NCBI GenBank assembly: GCA_030411725.1
Contig: MU839850.1
Span: 308,707-372,706 of the forward strand
Length of the DNA stretch: 64,000 bases
From: Echria macrotheca
Lineage: Eukaryota > Ascomycota > Sordariomycetes > Sordariales > Schizotheciaceae
Reading direction: 5' to 3'
The translations under genes and the position numbers were made by a program. Each line of letters opens with the position of its first letter. The stretch's first letter is position 1. The notes beneath the pieces are model-generated. The model did no database searches and was not told the DNA's origin. It was given only the letters and a program-made list of their open reading frames with translations. Below are positions 11,631-23,344 of the stretch, piece after piece.

Positions 11631-14225
11631 ATGGGCGACCCATATCCTCCGGCGAGGAGGCCTCGTGAGCGCGACCGCGAGCGGGAGAGGGATCGAGAAA
11701 AGGACGACTCGAAAAAGAAAGGCGGCGGCATTTGGGGTCTATTTCGGACCGTCAGCTCGGCCACCAAGGGCCGGAAACTGGTTTGCCTCCCACACACCCC
11801 TGCGGCTGTCTGTTGCTGACTGAGACCCAGGAGAAGGAGCAGCCGAGACGGGCAAGTGACGGCGATGCGCTCAACCGCCGCAGGAGATCCGACGCCGTGG
11901 TCCCGCCGCCACGCCGAGATGTCGACAGCGACCGACGGAGACCGCGCCGGCCCGATCCCAGCGCCGCCAAGGGCAAGGGCCGGGAGGTACCCAATGGGCG
12001 TGCCTACGAGACCGGCCCCTTGACCGAGTGGCCGCCATCCGGCATGTCGAGCCAGGAGGAGCTTTCTCTGGGTCCGGCCATGCGGCTCATCTCGCGCGGA
12101 GTTCCGGCATTCAAGGGCCATAAACGGCCCATCCCGCACGCCTCGGACCACTACTACGCGCTTTTTGCTACCGCCGCCGGCAACAAGGGCGACGAGACGG
12201 ACGCCGCCAACCATCACGACGCCATGATCCAGCTGATGACGATGCGGCTTGTCGGATCAGGGCCGGCGACGTACCCGTGGGAGACGCTGGAGCAGCCGAG
12301 CTACTCGTTTTGCTTCGGGAAGCGGCCGGGGACCATCACGCTGAACCATTGGGTGTCGATGGCCAGCGTGGTCCCGCCGGCCATCTCCCTGCGGGACCCG
12401 GACATGATGCCACGAGACATCGATCTCGAGCGGATCTTTGAGCGGCTCAAGGAGCTGGAAAGGGGTCTAGAAGATGACGACGAAGACCTGATGTACAAGA
12501 ATCTCTACCGCCGGCTGTTGCGGGATCCGGACAAGTATTCCAGCCCGCATCGCACGCTGGACAAGCAGATTACGGACCTGTTCATGGTGCTGTCGCGAGC
12601 GGACTGGATCGACTTTACCGTTCCCCGCAACCAGGTGGTTACCAAGTTCATTTTCGACACGACACAGGCCAGCGCGCCAATATTCCTCAAGTTCTTCCAC
12701 CAACTACTCCTCAGCGCGGAGCTGGACCTCCGCATCAACTCCAAGCACCACATATCAGAAGCCAAAGAGAAGCTTCTACAACAAATCCCTCCCATCATCC
12801 AATGGAGCATGGCGGTAGCGCGCCGGTGGCGGGAGAACGTACGGATCGAGGACTACGGCCCGCTGCCCGAACATCTCGAGCTGCGCTACAAGCTCAAGAA
12901 GCGCCAGGTCAAGATGCTGAAACGATTCGCGCAGATGATGAAGTGGCCGAACCTGGCCGCCACGCTCGCCAACCTCAAGCAGCGCGACGCCGACGGCACG
13001 CTCGACCAGGTCAGCTCGCACGCCATGGCCTTCTTTTCGGGACTTGTACTGCCGGGCCCTACCTTTCCCTTCCTCATGATGAACGCGCTCATCGACATCG
13101 ACCCGGACAAGGCAACCGACGAGCTGGCCCTCCTCACCCACATCCACCCGCAGTGCGGCTTCCAGTACCGCAGCAGCTACACGTACTGGACGGCCGCGTC
13201 CATCGTGGGCAAAGTCCTCGCGCCGACCTGCCGCGCCGTCGCCGGCTGGGTCGGACCCGCCCGGCCGACCTCGGACCTCGGCCGTTCGCAGATCGCCCGG
13301 GTCCGCGCCCGACGGCCTCCGACACAAAACCGAGCAGCGCTCACGTCGGACGACGTGCGGTCCATGAGCGAGCGATCGGACCCGCTCGGGCCGCCGACGC
13401 AGGTGTTCCCCGTCAAGGAGTACGCGCTGGTCAGCCCGTCGTACGACCCGTACTACCTCGACGCGGCGCACGACCTCGTGCGGATCGAGCTGCTCTCGCT
13501 CCGGCCGTGCGCGAACGGCGTAGGAGTCGTCGACTCGGGCCCGCGCTGGTTCGACGCGACGCTGCAGTTCGCCATCGACGGCGCGTCGTGGCCGCTGCGG
13601 CTCGCGTTCGACGTCAGCTTCGTGCAGGCGTGGCCGTGCAGCGAGGGGCCGCACCCGCTGTTTTTCGATTATGTCTATGAATCGGTCCGCGCCGACGAGC
13701 TCGTCGAGATCCGGAACTGGAATGGGTTCTATGGTGGGCATCCCGAGAACCGCGATGCTAGGTCGCTTTCGCCTGCTAGTGCTGCCGGGGATGGGAACTC
13801 GAATTCGGCGGCGGGGGGGAGTGGAAGTGGTGGTGCTGGTGGGGCTAAGGGGGGGAGGAAGGGTGGTGCTGCGAGTACGGGTAACCTCAACTCGTTTGGG
13901 AAGAAGTCTAAGGGGGGTGTCCCGGTCAACCAAGGCGATGATGAGAAGGTCCTCGTGGTTGAGGCGTTTGGGGTGCCTGACAATGAGGTCCTCGCGCGCG
14001 CGTGGTGTGCGCACTGGGGGCTGAGTGCTGTGGTTGCTGATGTGGGGACGACTTGGTAATGTCTTTTTTTCTCTCTGCTGATATAAATATTTGATGGTGT
14101 GTGGTTGTGCTAACTTGTGTGGTGGTGGTTTTAGCATGGCGTGTGCCATACGCGAGGCCTACGCGGCGACCCTGACGGTTGTTATCCTTGTTGATGACGG
14201 TCAGGATGCAGAGAGGGATGATTAA
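11631..14225 (+). CDS. Uncharacterised conserved-looking fungal protein (821 aa)
   Basis: No family is recognised. Three exons (11631-11780, 11831-14055, 14135-14225) join in frame into about 821 residues; the last intron has a good branch site (gctaac) and restores a cysteine at the junction before the tail MACAIREAYAA. The N-terminus is very Arg/Asp/Glu/Lys-rich (RERDRERERDREKDDSKKK) and probably disordered. The middle is a well-structured helical region (about 170-480) with many Trp, Arg and hydrophobic residues. A glycine/serine-rich spacer (about 700-735) precedes the C-terminal block. The start is the first ATG before the basic tract; an upstream GTG is ignored. No membrane segment or signal peptide is evident. 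Strong GC3 bias supports coding. Confidence 0.8.
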
Positions 14226-15239
14226 AATCCTCCTTCTTTCTCTCACTTTGATCCAGGCCTGGTGGGAATGGGAATGGGAATGGGGGGGGGGAGAAGCATA
14301 ACGAATTACGATGAGCTTTTATGAACGGGGACGGGGGAACAGGACAGGGGGAGAGAGAAAAAACTTCTGATATCCATGAGGCGGGAAGAGTACTGCTACT
14401 GCTTGAGCCATGTTTCAATGCCGGTTGTGTGGGTGGTTTTACTTTGATCTCTTTCCAGGATTTCTCTCTTTGGCTGTTTGGGTGTGCTCTTACACACACC
14501 GAGCCAGCATTCGTTGATTTTCGTTCTTTGGTCTTTTTTTTTTCTTTTCCAGAGGCGTTTTTCCTTTCTCTTCTTTATGTTCTTGGGTAGTCCAAGTTGA
14601 AGAAGGGGGTTCTGTTCCATTGGTCATGGTCATGGTCACGGGTAACTTTACGGGAGGCAGGTGTGTACCCAGCTACTTCATCACGGACGGACTGGGTGGT
14701 ATACCATTCATTCATTGGTTTCGATCAGCGGCAGCGGTTGCGGTTGAAGAGAGAGAGAGGCATGGAACATGGAAATGAAGCAAAGCATGGAAGGGACGGA
14801 AAACCCATATGGGAGCATGGAAATGGAAATGGGAATGGAAGAAGGAAGGCGAGAGAGAATATACCCAGTGGTGTCGTTGTCATGACGTTTGTAACTTTAT
14901 ATTGGTTGGCTTTGAAAGGGTTGTAGTTCTAAATGATCCTGCTTGCTCTTCTGCAACGTTATGATTTGGGAAATGGGAATGCATCCAGTCTCCCCCCACC
15001 CTTTCCAACGGAGTTTGCTCAGGAATAACACCCCTTTCCAATGGAGTTTAATCATGAATAACACGCGACTCACCCAGTCAAGTCAGCTCCCCTCTTAAAA
15101 GTCACATCACAGACATGGCCAAGCCGTCAACAGCCCATCACAACATCCACAGACCGTCTATTATGCTCAACAAATGCCCATATCATTACACATGCAGAGC
15201 CAACCTTTTAGTACAAGTACATACATATACACCAAAAAA
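14226..15239. other. 3' flanks of converging genes
   Basis: The genes on either side converge here, so the stretch holds two 3' flanks. The proximal part is T/G-rich and contains short GGGAATG-type runs (14265-14295, 14810-14845). Short ORFs here have no recognisable content. Confidence 0.5.
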
Positions 15240-16489
15240 TCATGACCTAGGCTGGTCCTCCGGCGTCGAACTCTCATCCTCCCGGAGAGAAAGCTGCTCA
15301 ACCGCGCTCTGCACCTCGTCGACCCCCCGCGGCAGCCTCTGCATCTCCTCCAGCTGGGCGACCGTCTTCCCCTTGGCCCTGGCCTCGGCATTCCGCGCCA
15401 TAACCTCGCCAATCCTGGCCAGCATCTCCTCGGTCAGCACCGGCTGGCCGAGCGCCCTCCGCTCCGCCCGGAGCTTGCGATTCAGCTCCTGCACGGGCAG
15501 GAGCATCGACCTGGCGCTCTGCGAGCGCGCCTTCTTCTCCGCTTCTTCCGCCTCCTTCTGCGCGATGTACTCCTCCGTATGCCTAGTCCTGAATTTCGAG
15601 TATCGATTGCGCAGCTCGTCCAGCACGACCTCCGGCATCGGCGGACGAAGCAAAGTGGGCACGAAGGTGCGCTCGTCGACGTCGATGCGCAGCGTGTCGA
15701 CGGGGTGGGCGACGTAGTCGGGCTCCGGCTTGCTCGGCCAGGGGATCTCGATGTTCTCGCCGGGGACGACGCGTTTGAAGGAGACGTCCCGGGTCGGGCG
15801 GTCGCGGCGTATGGACGCGGGTTTGAGCTCGCGGATGATCACGTCCCGGAAGGTGCCGGTTGTCGGATCCTGGATCGGGTGGACAAGGCGGACCGAGGAG
15901 ATGGGGATGGGCACTTGGTAGGGCTCGACGGGGTCCATGCCCTCGGGGCGCATGTAGTCGGGGATGGTTTGGTTGGCCTTTTATAGTTAGTATTATCATC
16001 CTCAGCTCGGACAGAGAGGGAGATATGGGTACGTACCATGACACCTTCCAGCTCAACCGTCATGGTGTCCTCGTTGATGCGCAGAATCTTGGAAATCCTG
16101 CCCTTGTACGGCCCATCCTGGATGACAACGCGGTCCTTTGGCGCCAGACAGAGATGTTCGGCGCCGCCGGCCCAGGCCGCGCGCGCCTGGCGCTGCTCTT
16201 CGGTGAGGGTGACGCTCAGGTTGGCGCTCTCGGCATGGACGGAACCCCAGTAGGTGCCGTACTTGTCCGCCCGGCTGACATCGCGACGCGGCGCCAGCGG
16301 GCCCAGCTCCCAGTCCTCGTGGCGGTGCTTGATGGCGGTCGCGAGGCGGCTGCCGGCCTGGCGCCGGTAGTTGATGACCTGTTGCCGCGTGTTGGCCCGC
16401 TCGCTCGCTGCTTGTTGTTCCTCGCGCCGCTTCGCTCGCCGTGCGACCTGGCGCTCGGCCATGCGCACCCGCCGGAGGATCTTGTCCAT
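15240..16489 (-). CDS. MRPL40: Mitochondrial large-subunit ribosomal protein uL24m (MRPL40)
   Basis: Component of the mitochondrial large ribosomal subunit. Two exons on the minus strand (16489-16037 and 15977-15240) give 396 residues; the 59-nt intron has a ctaac branch site. A basic N-terminus (MDKILRRVRMAERQVARRAK) fits mitochondrial import. A KOW motif of the L24 family spans roughly residues 113-151 (PKDRVVIQDGPYKGRISKIL). The long C-terminal extension (PDYMRPEGMDP, then a helical Glu/Arg-rich tail) is typical of fungal uL24m. An upstream in-frame ATG exists near 16642 but would add a less basic, unrelated N-terminus. It diverges from the Rho1-type gene across about 1.8 kb. Confidence 0.9.
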
Positions 16490-18276
16490 TCCGCCGGTTG
16501 TGAAGGGGGCAGCGGGGTGGTTTAGTTGCTCGGGTTCTCGGTGGTCTGCATCGCGGAGCTCGAAAAGTTGCAGATTGGAGGTTGCTCCATTGAAATTTTG
16601 GGCAGCTGGCAGAATCCAAAAAACAGCTGGCGGTGCCCCCACTCGCTACCCCCAGCTCAAGGCGACCAAAACCAACGTGTGCACGCCATCGAGGAATGAA
16701 TGCTATGAAACGGACAAGCTGCACGTTGTGCTGCTCCCGTCTGTGAATGTCGATGGGTAGGTCCGCTGAGGACGAGTGCTCGCAAAAGAGCCAGCTACGT
16801 ACTGCATGGACTGCGGGTACCAGCTCGTCTGAGGAGTACTTAATCCACCGCTTTCCCTTCAGTCCTCAACAAAGCACATCCAACACATCCATGAGGCTGA
16901 CGAACAATCGGTGGTGCGGCTCTCGACAAGTCCGGCCGATAGTCCTATCTGGCTGTAGGACTTTGGCCCAGTTCCCGGCCCACGCGACACCGATCAACCG
17001 ACACGCGCGGGGGCACACCCGGGAATCCCAAAACGCAGCTTTCTCACGCACTGGACCCCAAAACAGGATGACGTCTCCAGTGCCCAGCCTGGTACATTTG
17101 TCAATGCCTCGTTCCCCGGGTCAGCGGTCGGGTCCGGGTCCGGGTTCGAGCTCCGGATGGTTGTGAGCAAAAGTGCATTTCGTCTCGGACGCGGTCCTAT
17201 GGGCTGACCAGCCGAGACCGTGACCGCTGGACTGGACTGGACGAGAACCCGTGCCTGTCGTGTACCACGGCATCCGCCGAACACTCTCAGCTGCGCGTGT
17301 GTCATGGACTCCGAGTGGAGGAGGTTTGGGGTAGGCAGCACTGGGGAAGGAGTCATAGAGCCACAGGACAGACGACAGGACCTTTCCATCTTGTTTGGGG
17401 CCTTCTCACATGCGTTTCTGATCATCTCTGATGAATCTGATCAAACCAATGGATCCGCCCGAGGGCCTCCAATGGAGAGGGGACCTCGAATCCAGAATTC
17501 CCAGTGACGCGCCACCCAAGACACACCTCTCTTCAGGGGCCCCACTGGCCCGTCCACCGCCTGGCTCGCCAGATCGACAGTGTCCGCACTGCCTGCCGCC
17601 GCCGGCTGGTCCAGGCCGCAAAAACGATAATCTAAGACAGGAGCTTCCATCCGTCCTCTGCAGCTGCTCCGGCGTGCTCATAAGGCCGGCTGCAACGAGG
17701 CGGATTGGTGCAAAAGTCCTGCTCTCCATCTAGTGTAGGCCTTGGTCCTCTAACAGGACAGCACAGCACAAACAACTGGCACCTGGCAACTGATGAACAT
17801 CGGATCCCAGAGCGGGCCTCGAACAAGGTTGTGGGTGGCAGGTTGGCACTGACATGGGAATGCTCAGCCCAGACCACGCAAACCAAGCGAACAGTGACTT
17901 AAGCAAGCCCCCGGTCGCCTGTCCACTCACAGCGCCCGCTGCGCCGTCACCCTCCTCTCCAGTTCCCGGCCTCCCCCCCAACGCTTGTTGCCCTGTCTCT
18001 GTCGTCAATTGACGGCCGGGCCTCCTTCTACTCTTTTCCACCGCACCACACTCCACCTCAACTTCCCATCTCTCTTCTTTTTCCCTCCATCGTCTGCCAC
18101 CGAGACGCAGCACCCCATCCACTTTCCCCGACGCTGCGGTGCCGCCACAAGCTCGAGTCTATCTTGAGCCTGCGACATCGATTTCCAAATCCTGCACGGC
18201 CGAAAAAGCCCGTCGTTTTTCCTCGCCCATCTATCTCTGCCTGCCCTCGAGCTTTAGCCTACCACCCCCAGCAAAC
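16490..18276. other. Divergent promoter region (uL24m / Rho1-type gene)
   Basis: About 1.8 kb without a supported gene separates two divergently transcribed genes. From about 17925 to 18275 the plus strand is pyrimidine-rich (ctccacctcaacttcc, ctcttctttttccctcc), as is common in leaders of well-expressed fungal genes, ending with gcaaac before the ATG. Nothing else is recognised. Confidence 0.5.
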
Positions 18277-19242
18277 ATGTCCGCCGAACTCCGCCGAAAG
18301 CTCGTCATCGTCGGCGACGGTGCCTGCGGCAAGACCTGCTTGTTGATGTACGTCGGAATTCTTTTTTTGTCTCGAGTGAAATCTCGCGAGGCTGACCCCT
18401 ATCGCAGTGTTTTCTCCAAGGGCACCTTCCCTGAGGTGAGTCGCCAGTTGGTTTATCATCGGCCGTCTTTCTGCACCTAGCAACGCGTGAATCCCGACGC
18501 AGTCCCCTGGTCCACATCTATTTTGGCTGTCAACACTGCATCCGTGAAATCCATCGCTCCCGACCAAAAACTAGCTCCACCGATCCCCGACACACGCGTC
18601 TCAACGGAAAATGAGCTCTGACAGCTAACGCTCGACTTTCCTATACTAGGTCTACGTGCCCACCGTCTTCGAGAACTACGTCGCCGATGTCGAGGTCGAT
18701 GGAAGACACGTTGAGCTGGCCCTCTGGGATACGGCCGGTCAGGAGGACTATGACCGTCTCCGACCCCTGTCGTACCCCGACTCGCACGTCGTTTTGATTT
18801 GCTTCGCCATCGACTCGCCCGATTCGCTGGACAACGTTTCCGAGAAGGTCAGCCGATTTGTCGTGTCGTTGTGATGATTGGTGCTGACGAGTGGATAGTG
18901 GTATGCCGAGGTTCTGCACTTCTGCCGCGACGTCCCGATACTCCTGGTCGGATGCAAGAAGGATCTCCGCTACGACCAGAAGACGATTGAGGAGCTCCGC
19001 AAGACGAGCCAGAAGCCCGTGTCCCCCGAAGAGGTGAGCATTACTCGCACAGGACCAAAACAGCTAGCTAACAATATACACAGGGCGAGTCGCTGAGGAA
19101 GAAGATCAACGCTCACAAGTACCTCGAGTGCTCGGCCAAGACCAACGAGGGTGTCCGCGAGGTGTTTGAGAACGCAACACGAGCCGCTCTGCTCAAGAAG
19201 TCCAAGCCCAAAAGGGGACTTTGCAAGAGCTCTGTTTCGTAA
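18277..19242 (+). CDS. RHO1: Rho1-type small GTPase, lacking a terminal CaaX box as read
   Basis: Rho1 regulates beta-1,3-glucan synthase, protein kinase C and polarised growth at the plasma membrane. Five exons (18277-18347, 18408-18435, 18650-18847, 18899-19033, 19084-19242) give 196 residues. Clear GTPase motifs: P-loop GDGACGKT, effector/switch [12 protein letters not shown], switch [24 protein letters not shown] (NKxD position), ECSAK, and the Rho insert helix. The C-terminus has a polybasic stretch (KKSKPKRG) and one cysteine (Cys191), but the protein continues five residues after it (KSSVS) instead of the three expected for a prenylated CaaX box. No other splice form seen by eye restores a CaaX. 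It is either a Rho1 paralogue with altered anchoring or a gene with a changed last codon block. Confidence 0.88.
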
Positions 19243-19792
19243 AGGACGAGCTCCGAGGCTTTCCGAGTCCTATGATGGGTCTTGCACCACGCGGTATGGT
19301 GTTGCAGGGCATTTTAAATTGTTAGGACGCCAACCCAACAACCTTTGTCCAACAACCACTTTGTAATCCAGCTACGAAATCAACTTGAGAAACCCGATTT
19401 GCTCCTCTGGTACTCATCCCGGTGTGAAGTCCAAGCTGCCAATTCGGGGACCTGGTGAAGGGGGAGGAAGGAGAGGCAGGGGAGGGAAAGAGTGTACGGG
19501 AATTTTTGGGGTGTGTGTGATCGGGAACCATGTTGCCACACAATACAGACAGAGGAGGGTAGATACTCGGCCGTCCGGAAGGGGGGTCTCTGTGTCTGCA
19601 ATAGTCTTTTCGGTTGGGATTTGATCGGTTCTCTTGTCTGTTTTTTTGTTTTTGTTTTTTCCCTCTACGTCTCTGTGTGTGAAAGGGGCTTTTCGTCATA
19701 TTACACTAAATTCCATTTCTTTCCTCGGCTTGCCAGGTGTCGTGGTTGAATGTGCTGAATGTGTTGAATGTAACTTCAGGTATGTAAGGTAA

Positions 19793-19850
19793 GCTGAGCC
19801 CGCTGAGCCTGCTGAGCCCGCCGAGCTTGCTGGGTCCGCCGAGCTTGCGG
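19793..19850. repeat. Degenerate GC-rich minisatellite
   Basis: Tandem units of about 9-10 bases related to gctgagccc repeat roughly six times with drift to ccgagcttg. Confidence 0.6.
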
Positions 19851-20086
19851 AGGGAGCCTATCCCATCATATATGTGGTTGGTGAGATGCTGATAAGCGGC
19901 CGAGCCTGGCTGACGATGCCTTGTGGTTTGGTCGGTTCGGTCGGTTTGGGTTGTGGAGATGGGTGGGTGTTTGTTTTCTTGACTTCTTGACTGGCTGCTT
20001 TACGGTTGTACTTGCGGCGAGTCCGTCGAGAGTTCTAGTAGAGGGGGTGTCTTAGTGTGTTATATACTTGCTTGACCTTTGGCTTT

Positions 20087-20120
20087 GGTTGCTGGTTGCT
20101 GGTTGCTGGTTGCTGGGTTG
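20087..20120. repeat. (GGTTGCT)n tandem repeat
   Basis: The seven-base unit ggttgct occurs about four times in a row within T/G-rich flank. Confidence 0.7.
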
Positions 20121-20385
20121 GTAAGTTGGTAAGGTAGGTAGGCAGGCTGGAGGTTTCCAAGGTTGTTTGGAGTTGGCGAGATTCGAGGTCTGTTACGGGA
20201 CTTGATGTTTGGTGTTTTTTTTCGGTTCTTTTTCTGGCTGTGTGGTCATCATTGCTCTTTTGTCTGGTATTCGTGGAATGGGTATAGTGGTTCTGTTGGT
20301 TTTGTTGGTTCTGTGGCCGTATACGTGGGTAGCTATCCGTACCTAACTACCGGTGATGATTTTTTTTCTTTTCTTTTCTGGGGAG

Positions 20386-20416
<31 letters not shown>
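20386..20416. repeat. (TATC)n microsatellite
   Basis: Nearly perfect tetranucleotide repeat of about seven to eight units. Confidence 0.9.
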
Positions 20417-20500
20417 ATGTCTGTCTTTTTGAGTACAGGTAGGGAATAGGGATGTGTCTAGTGGGGGGGATGGTTGCTGGTTGCGTGGGGAGTAGGATTA

Positions 20501-20557
20501 CTCTCTCTCTCTCTCTGTGTGTGTTTGTCTCTCTCTCTCTGTCTCTCTGTCTCTGTC
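20501..20557. repeat. (CT)n/(GT)n compound microsatellite
   Basis: CT dinucleotide runs broken by a short GT run and gtct units. Confidence 0.85.
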
Positions 20558-21802
20558 TTGTATCTAGTTTCGCATTTTGAAGAATGCCTTTTTTGGCGTC
20601 TGCTGGATTCTCCCGCTGTGAAGAGGACGAGACAAGTAAGAAAATGAGAAAGAGAAAGAGGGGGGGAAGATTGTGATGGGTTATTCCCATTGTAGGTGGT
20701 GGTTTTAGAGAGATTCATTGGCGACTTGATTCGTTCGGAGTAGATACCTAGGTAGGTGGTGTCTACCTGCTGGTGGATTGCAATGGAGTTGTTGTTCTGC
20801 TTGGTAAGTCTCTAGGTTGGGGGACGATCATGATTTATTGTTTATATTATTCGGGTACCCATCCTTATTCTCGTTGAGGATTGGATTAGATGGGTAGATA
20901 GTTGGGGGGGGCTGACGGTAGAGATTTGTTTCTGCGTATGGTGTGGTTTAATATTTTGTGTGAGTGTGTGTGAGAGAGAGAAAGGGAGGGAGAGGGAGAG
21001 AAAGATGCCAAGTCACCTAGGTCTATCCAATAGAGTGTGACAAAGTGGCGAGGATACGTGTATGGACAGAAGGGCTGATCTTGATGGGGTTCGATATACA
21101 CGGGAGGTATGTACTCATCGCGGGTTGTTTTTATCAGCTGACGAACGTGTATATATATACACCGGATAGAAGGAGAACGAAACAATCCAAGTCAGGAGGT
21201 TACAACCTCAGGAGGGTATTCCAAGGACACTACACTTGTGAGGATAGATTCAGTGCAAAGTAGTCAACCTTGTTGTATATCACACGCCATTGGCCGGGTT
21301 GGATACCTACCGTTAATGGCAGAAAATCCATTCGGTCCATGAATATCCACGTTGGTAGTTTGAACGTAAGAACGGGCGAGATACGACCTGTTGACCGTCA
21401 ATAACACGTTCGTGGAGTCGTGTATCAAGAGTCGAGTAGGGGTAGAACTCCACGAACAAGAATGATGTAAATCATCCCTCATATCTTTGGCTTCAACAAA
21501 ACATGGTAACTAGATTCAATATTTGAGACACCGCGCGCTTGAGGCTGTTGAAACACACGAGATATAATCAGACAGCACCCGGGACTTTGTGTCATTCAAA
21601 CTCTCATTCTGGATTAAATTCTGAAAAGATACACATGCAGATAAAACATAACCCATTATCCTCTCTCTCTCGCCGAACTGTTCCATCGACATCCCAAGGC
21701 ATAAAATCATGAATATCCATTGTCTCTCTTCCCATCACTACCTAAACAATATGCTTGTTGACCACGATCCCTCCCGGCTGGTCTTGACGAGGTGGGTGAT
21801 AT

Positions 21803-22257
21803 TTAGTTGGGGCAGCTCTGTAGAACCTCATAGTTAGTTGATGTCTTGTCGATATACACCAGCGAACTAAAAAAGAATATAAAAGGGAAAGGGGGGGTTG
21901 TGTCCGGTGTGTCATTTGTTCTCCGTCACAGAGAAATAGGGTTCCCGTCAATACTTAACCAGAAGAACATTGCAATCTAGACACCCAGAATGAAATACTG
22001 AACGGGAAGAGAGGGAGGAGGATGGTGGGAATCATCAAACACCGTCCAATAAAAGTTGGACAAGGGGGGGAACCGTGATCATGGGAACGAAGCAACTCAA
22101 ATACATGGAATACAACGAGAAATAACCAAGTCATTTTCCCATCAAGTGCGCAAAAGAAAGTGGAGGTGATCAAAAGACTTACAGCACCGCAGCTCCCGCA
22201 CGACTTGGCGCTCCCATCCGAAGCCGCACCGCACTTGGGGCAAGACGAGCCGTGCAT
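21803..22257 (-). CDS. 29-residue cysteine-rich micropeptide (zinc-ribbon or metallothionein-like)
   Basis: Exon 1 (22257-22183) encodes 25 codons starting MHGSSCPKCGAA and ending SCGSCGA. A canonical donor (gtaagt) opens a 365-nt intron that ends in a textbook 3' site (ctaactat...ctacag), and exon 2 (21817-21803) adds SCPN and a stop. The 29 residues contain five cysteines in CPxCG-x10-CGSCG-x3-C spacing, which resembles a minimal zinc ribbon and could also bind copper like fungal metallothioneins. A TATA box and a pyrimidine-rich leader upstream support a real, well-expressed gene. A nearer acceptor (about 21998, ttcccgttcag) would instead add YFILGV and lose the last cysteine; the distal one is preferred for its perfect branch site. 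Function is unknown. Confidence 0.65.
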
Positions 22258-23344
22258 TTTGCAAATCCTTGGATGGGGATTATTATCTCAAGATCTTTTA
22301 GTTGCTGGGGTTGACGTAGAAGTAACAAGACGGATAGGATGTATTGAAGAAGAAGGAGAGGGAGGAAGAGAAAAGGGAGGGGTAAGGTAACTAAGAGGAG
22401 GAGAAGCGGGGTTATATATGTACATATCCCCTTCCCTTCCCATCCTCGCGGGTTTTGCTCACGAGGTACAATACATAATACGATCCGACCCTCCCCCCCA
22501 TCTTCTCACTAACCCGGTGTGCTGCTGTGTGGGGGAGGGGATGGGGGAGGAGAGGAGATAGCTTTATGCATACCTATCGTAACACCAACCATACCGGGGC
22601 ACCCGTCCCCAGTCCGATCTAGAACTAGGTGGTGCCGATTTGGGCTAGCTTTTTGGACCCCTTCCCCCCATTTCTTTTCTGTTCGCGGGAAGCACGGCTC
22701 CGACAAATACAAGTCGGACGGAGCGGTCACGTTTACCAACTGCAGCGTGGGATGCCAAGAACGAGCTGTTGATAGGCAGTTGGTTCATTCAGATGGAGCA
22801 TCTAGATGGTCATGCCATCCATCGTCTTACACTGAGTGAGCTAGTTTGAATACATAACCTTACTATCTTGACCCGGAATCCCAATATGACTGTGGGCAGT
22901 CCCCTTTCAACGGCCATAGCCCTTCAAAAGGATAAATCACACAGGCGCACCGAATTCGCCTTCCCGGCAGCCGAGACTCTGGAGAACCAAACCAGAGCAT
23001 TATATAATATCTCATGTTGAGATTAGACGTCAAGTGGGAATCGGATGCCGCCCCAAAACGACCATATGACACCGGCAACCCGGCCATGAACACAAACTGT
23101 GACTTACACACCGCGATGTGCCACCAAGGCGGAAAAAAACCAGGTCCCCAAAAACGCCATGGTATACTCCAACGCAACCAAGACAAGTAGCAGCCAGCAG
23201 GTCGCCTCTATTATAAAAACACTAAACAAACTCCAGGTCTTGCTTGCCTTTTACCCAATCCTCTATGAATGCTGCTGGTCCATACCCAAACAAAAGCGTA
23301 GACGCCAGAACCAGTTTCCCGTGTTCCCAGTCCAGTCCCTGGTA
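22258..23344. other. Upstream region of the micropeptide gene and 3' flank of the AVT gene
   Basis: Immediately upstream of the micropeptide ATG the coding (minus) strand is C/T-rich (22320-22380). Beyond the TATA box no gene is recognised up to the end of the transporter gene. Confidence 0.5.
22412..22418 (-). promoter_or_regulatory. TATA box of the micropeptide gene
   Basis: TATATAA on the minus strand, about 155 bases upstream of the ATG at 22257 and followed by a pyrimidine-rich leader. Confidence 0.5.

Larger units (their letters stand above)
19243..21802. other. Long T/G-rich gene-free stretch with microsatellites
   Basis: About 2.5 kb without a supported gene, between the ends of the plus-strand Rho1-type gene and the minus-strand micropeptide gene. 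The plus strand is strongly rich in T and G from about 19480 to 20900. Several simple repeats are listed separately. The first few hundred bases are presumably Rho1 3' UTR. Confidence 0.6.

Noticed and set aside
12776..14149. 457-codon minus-strand frame
   Set aside because: Arg/Pro-rich shadow of the plus-strand unknown gene; that gene's splicing and C-terminal block fit better.
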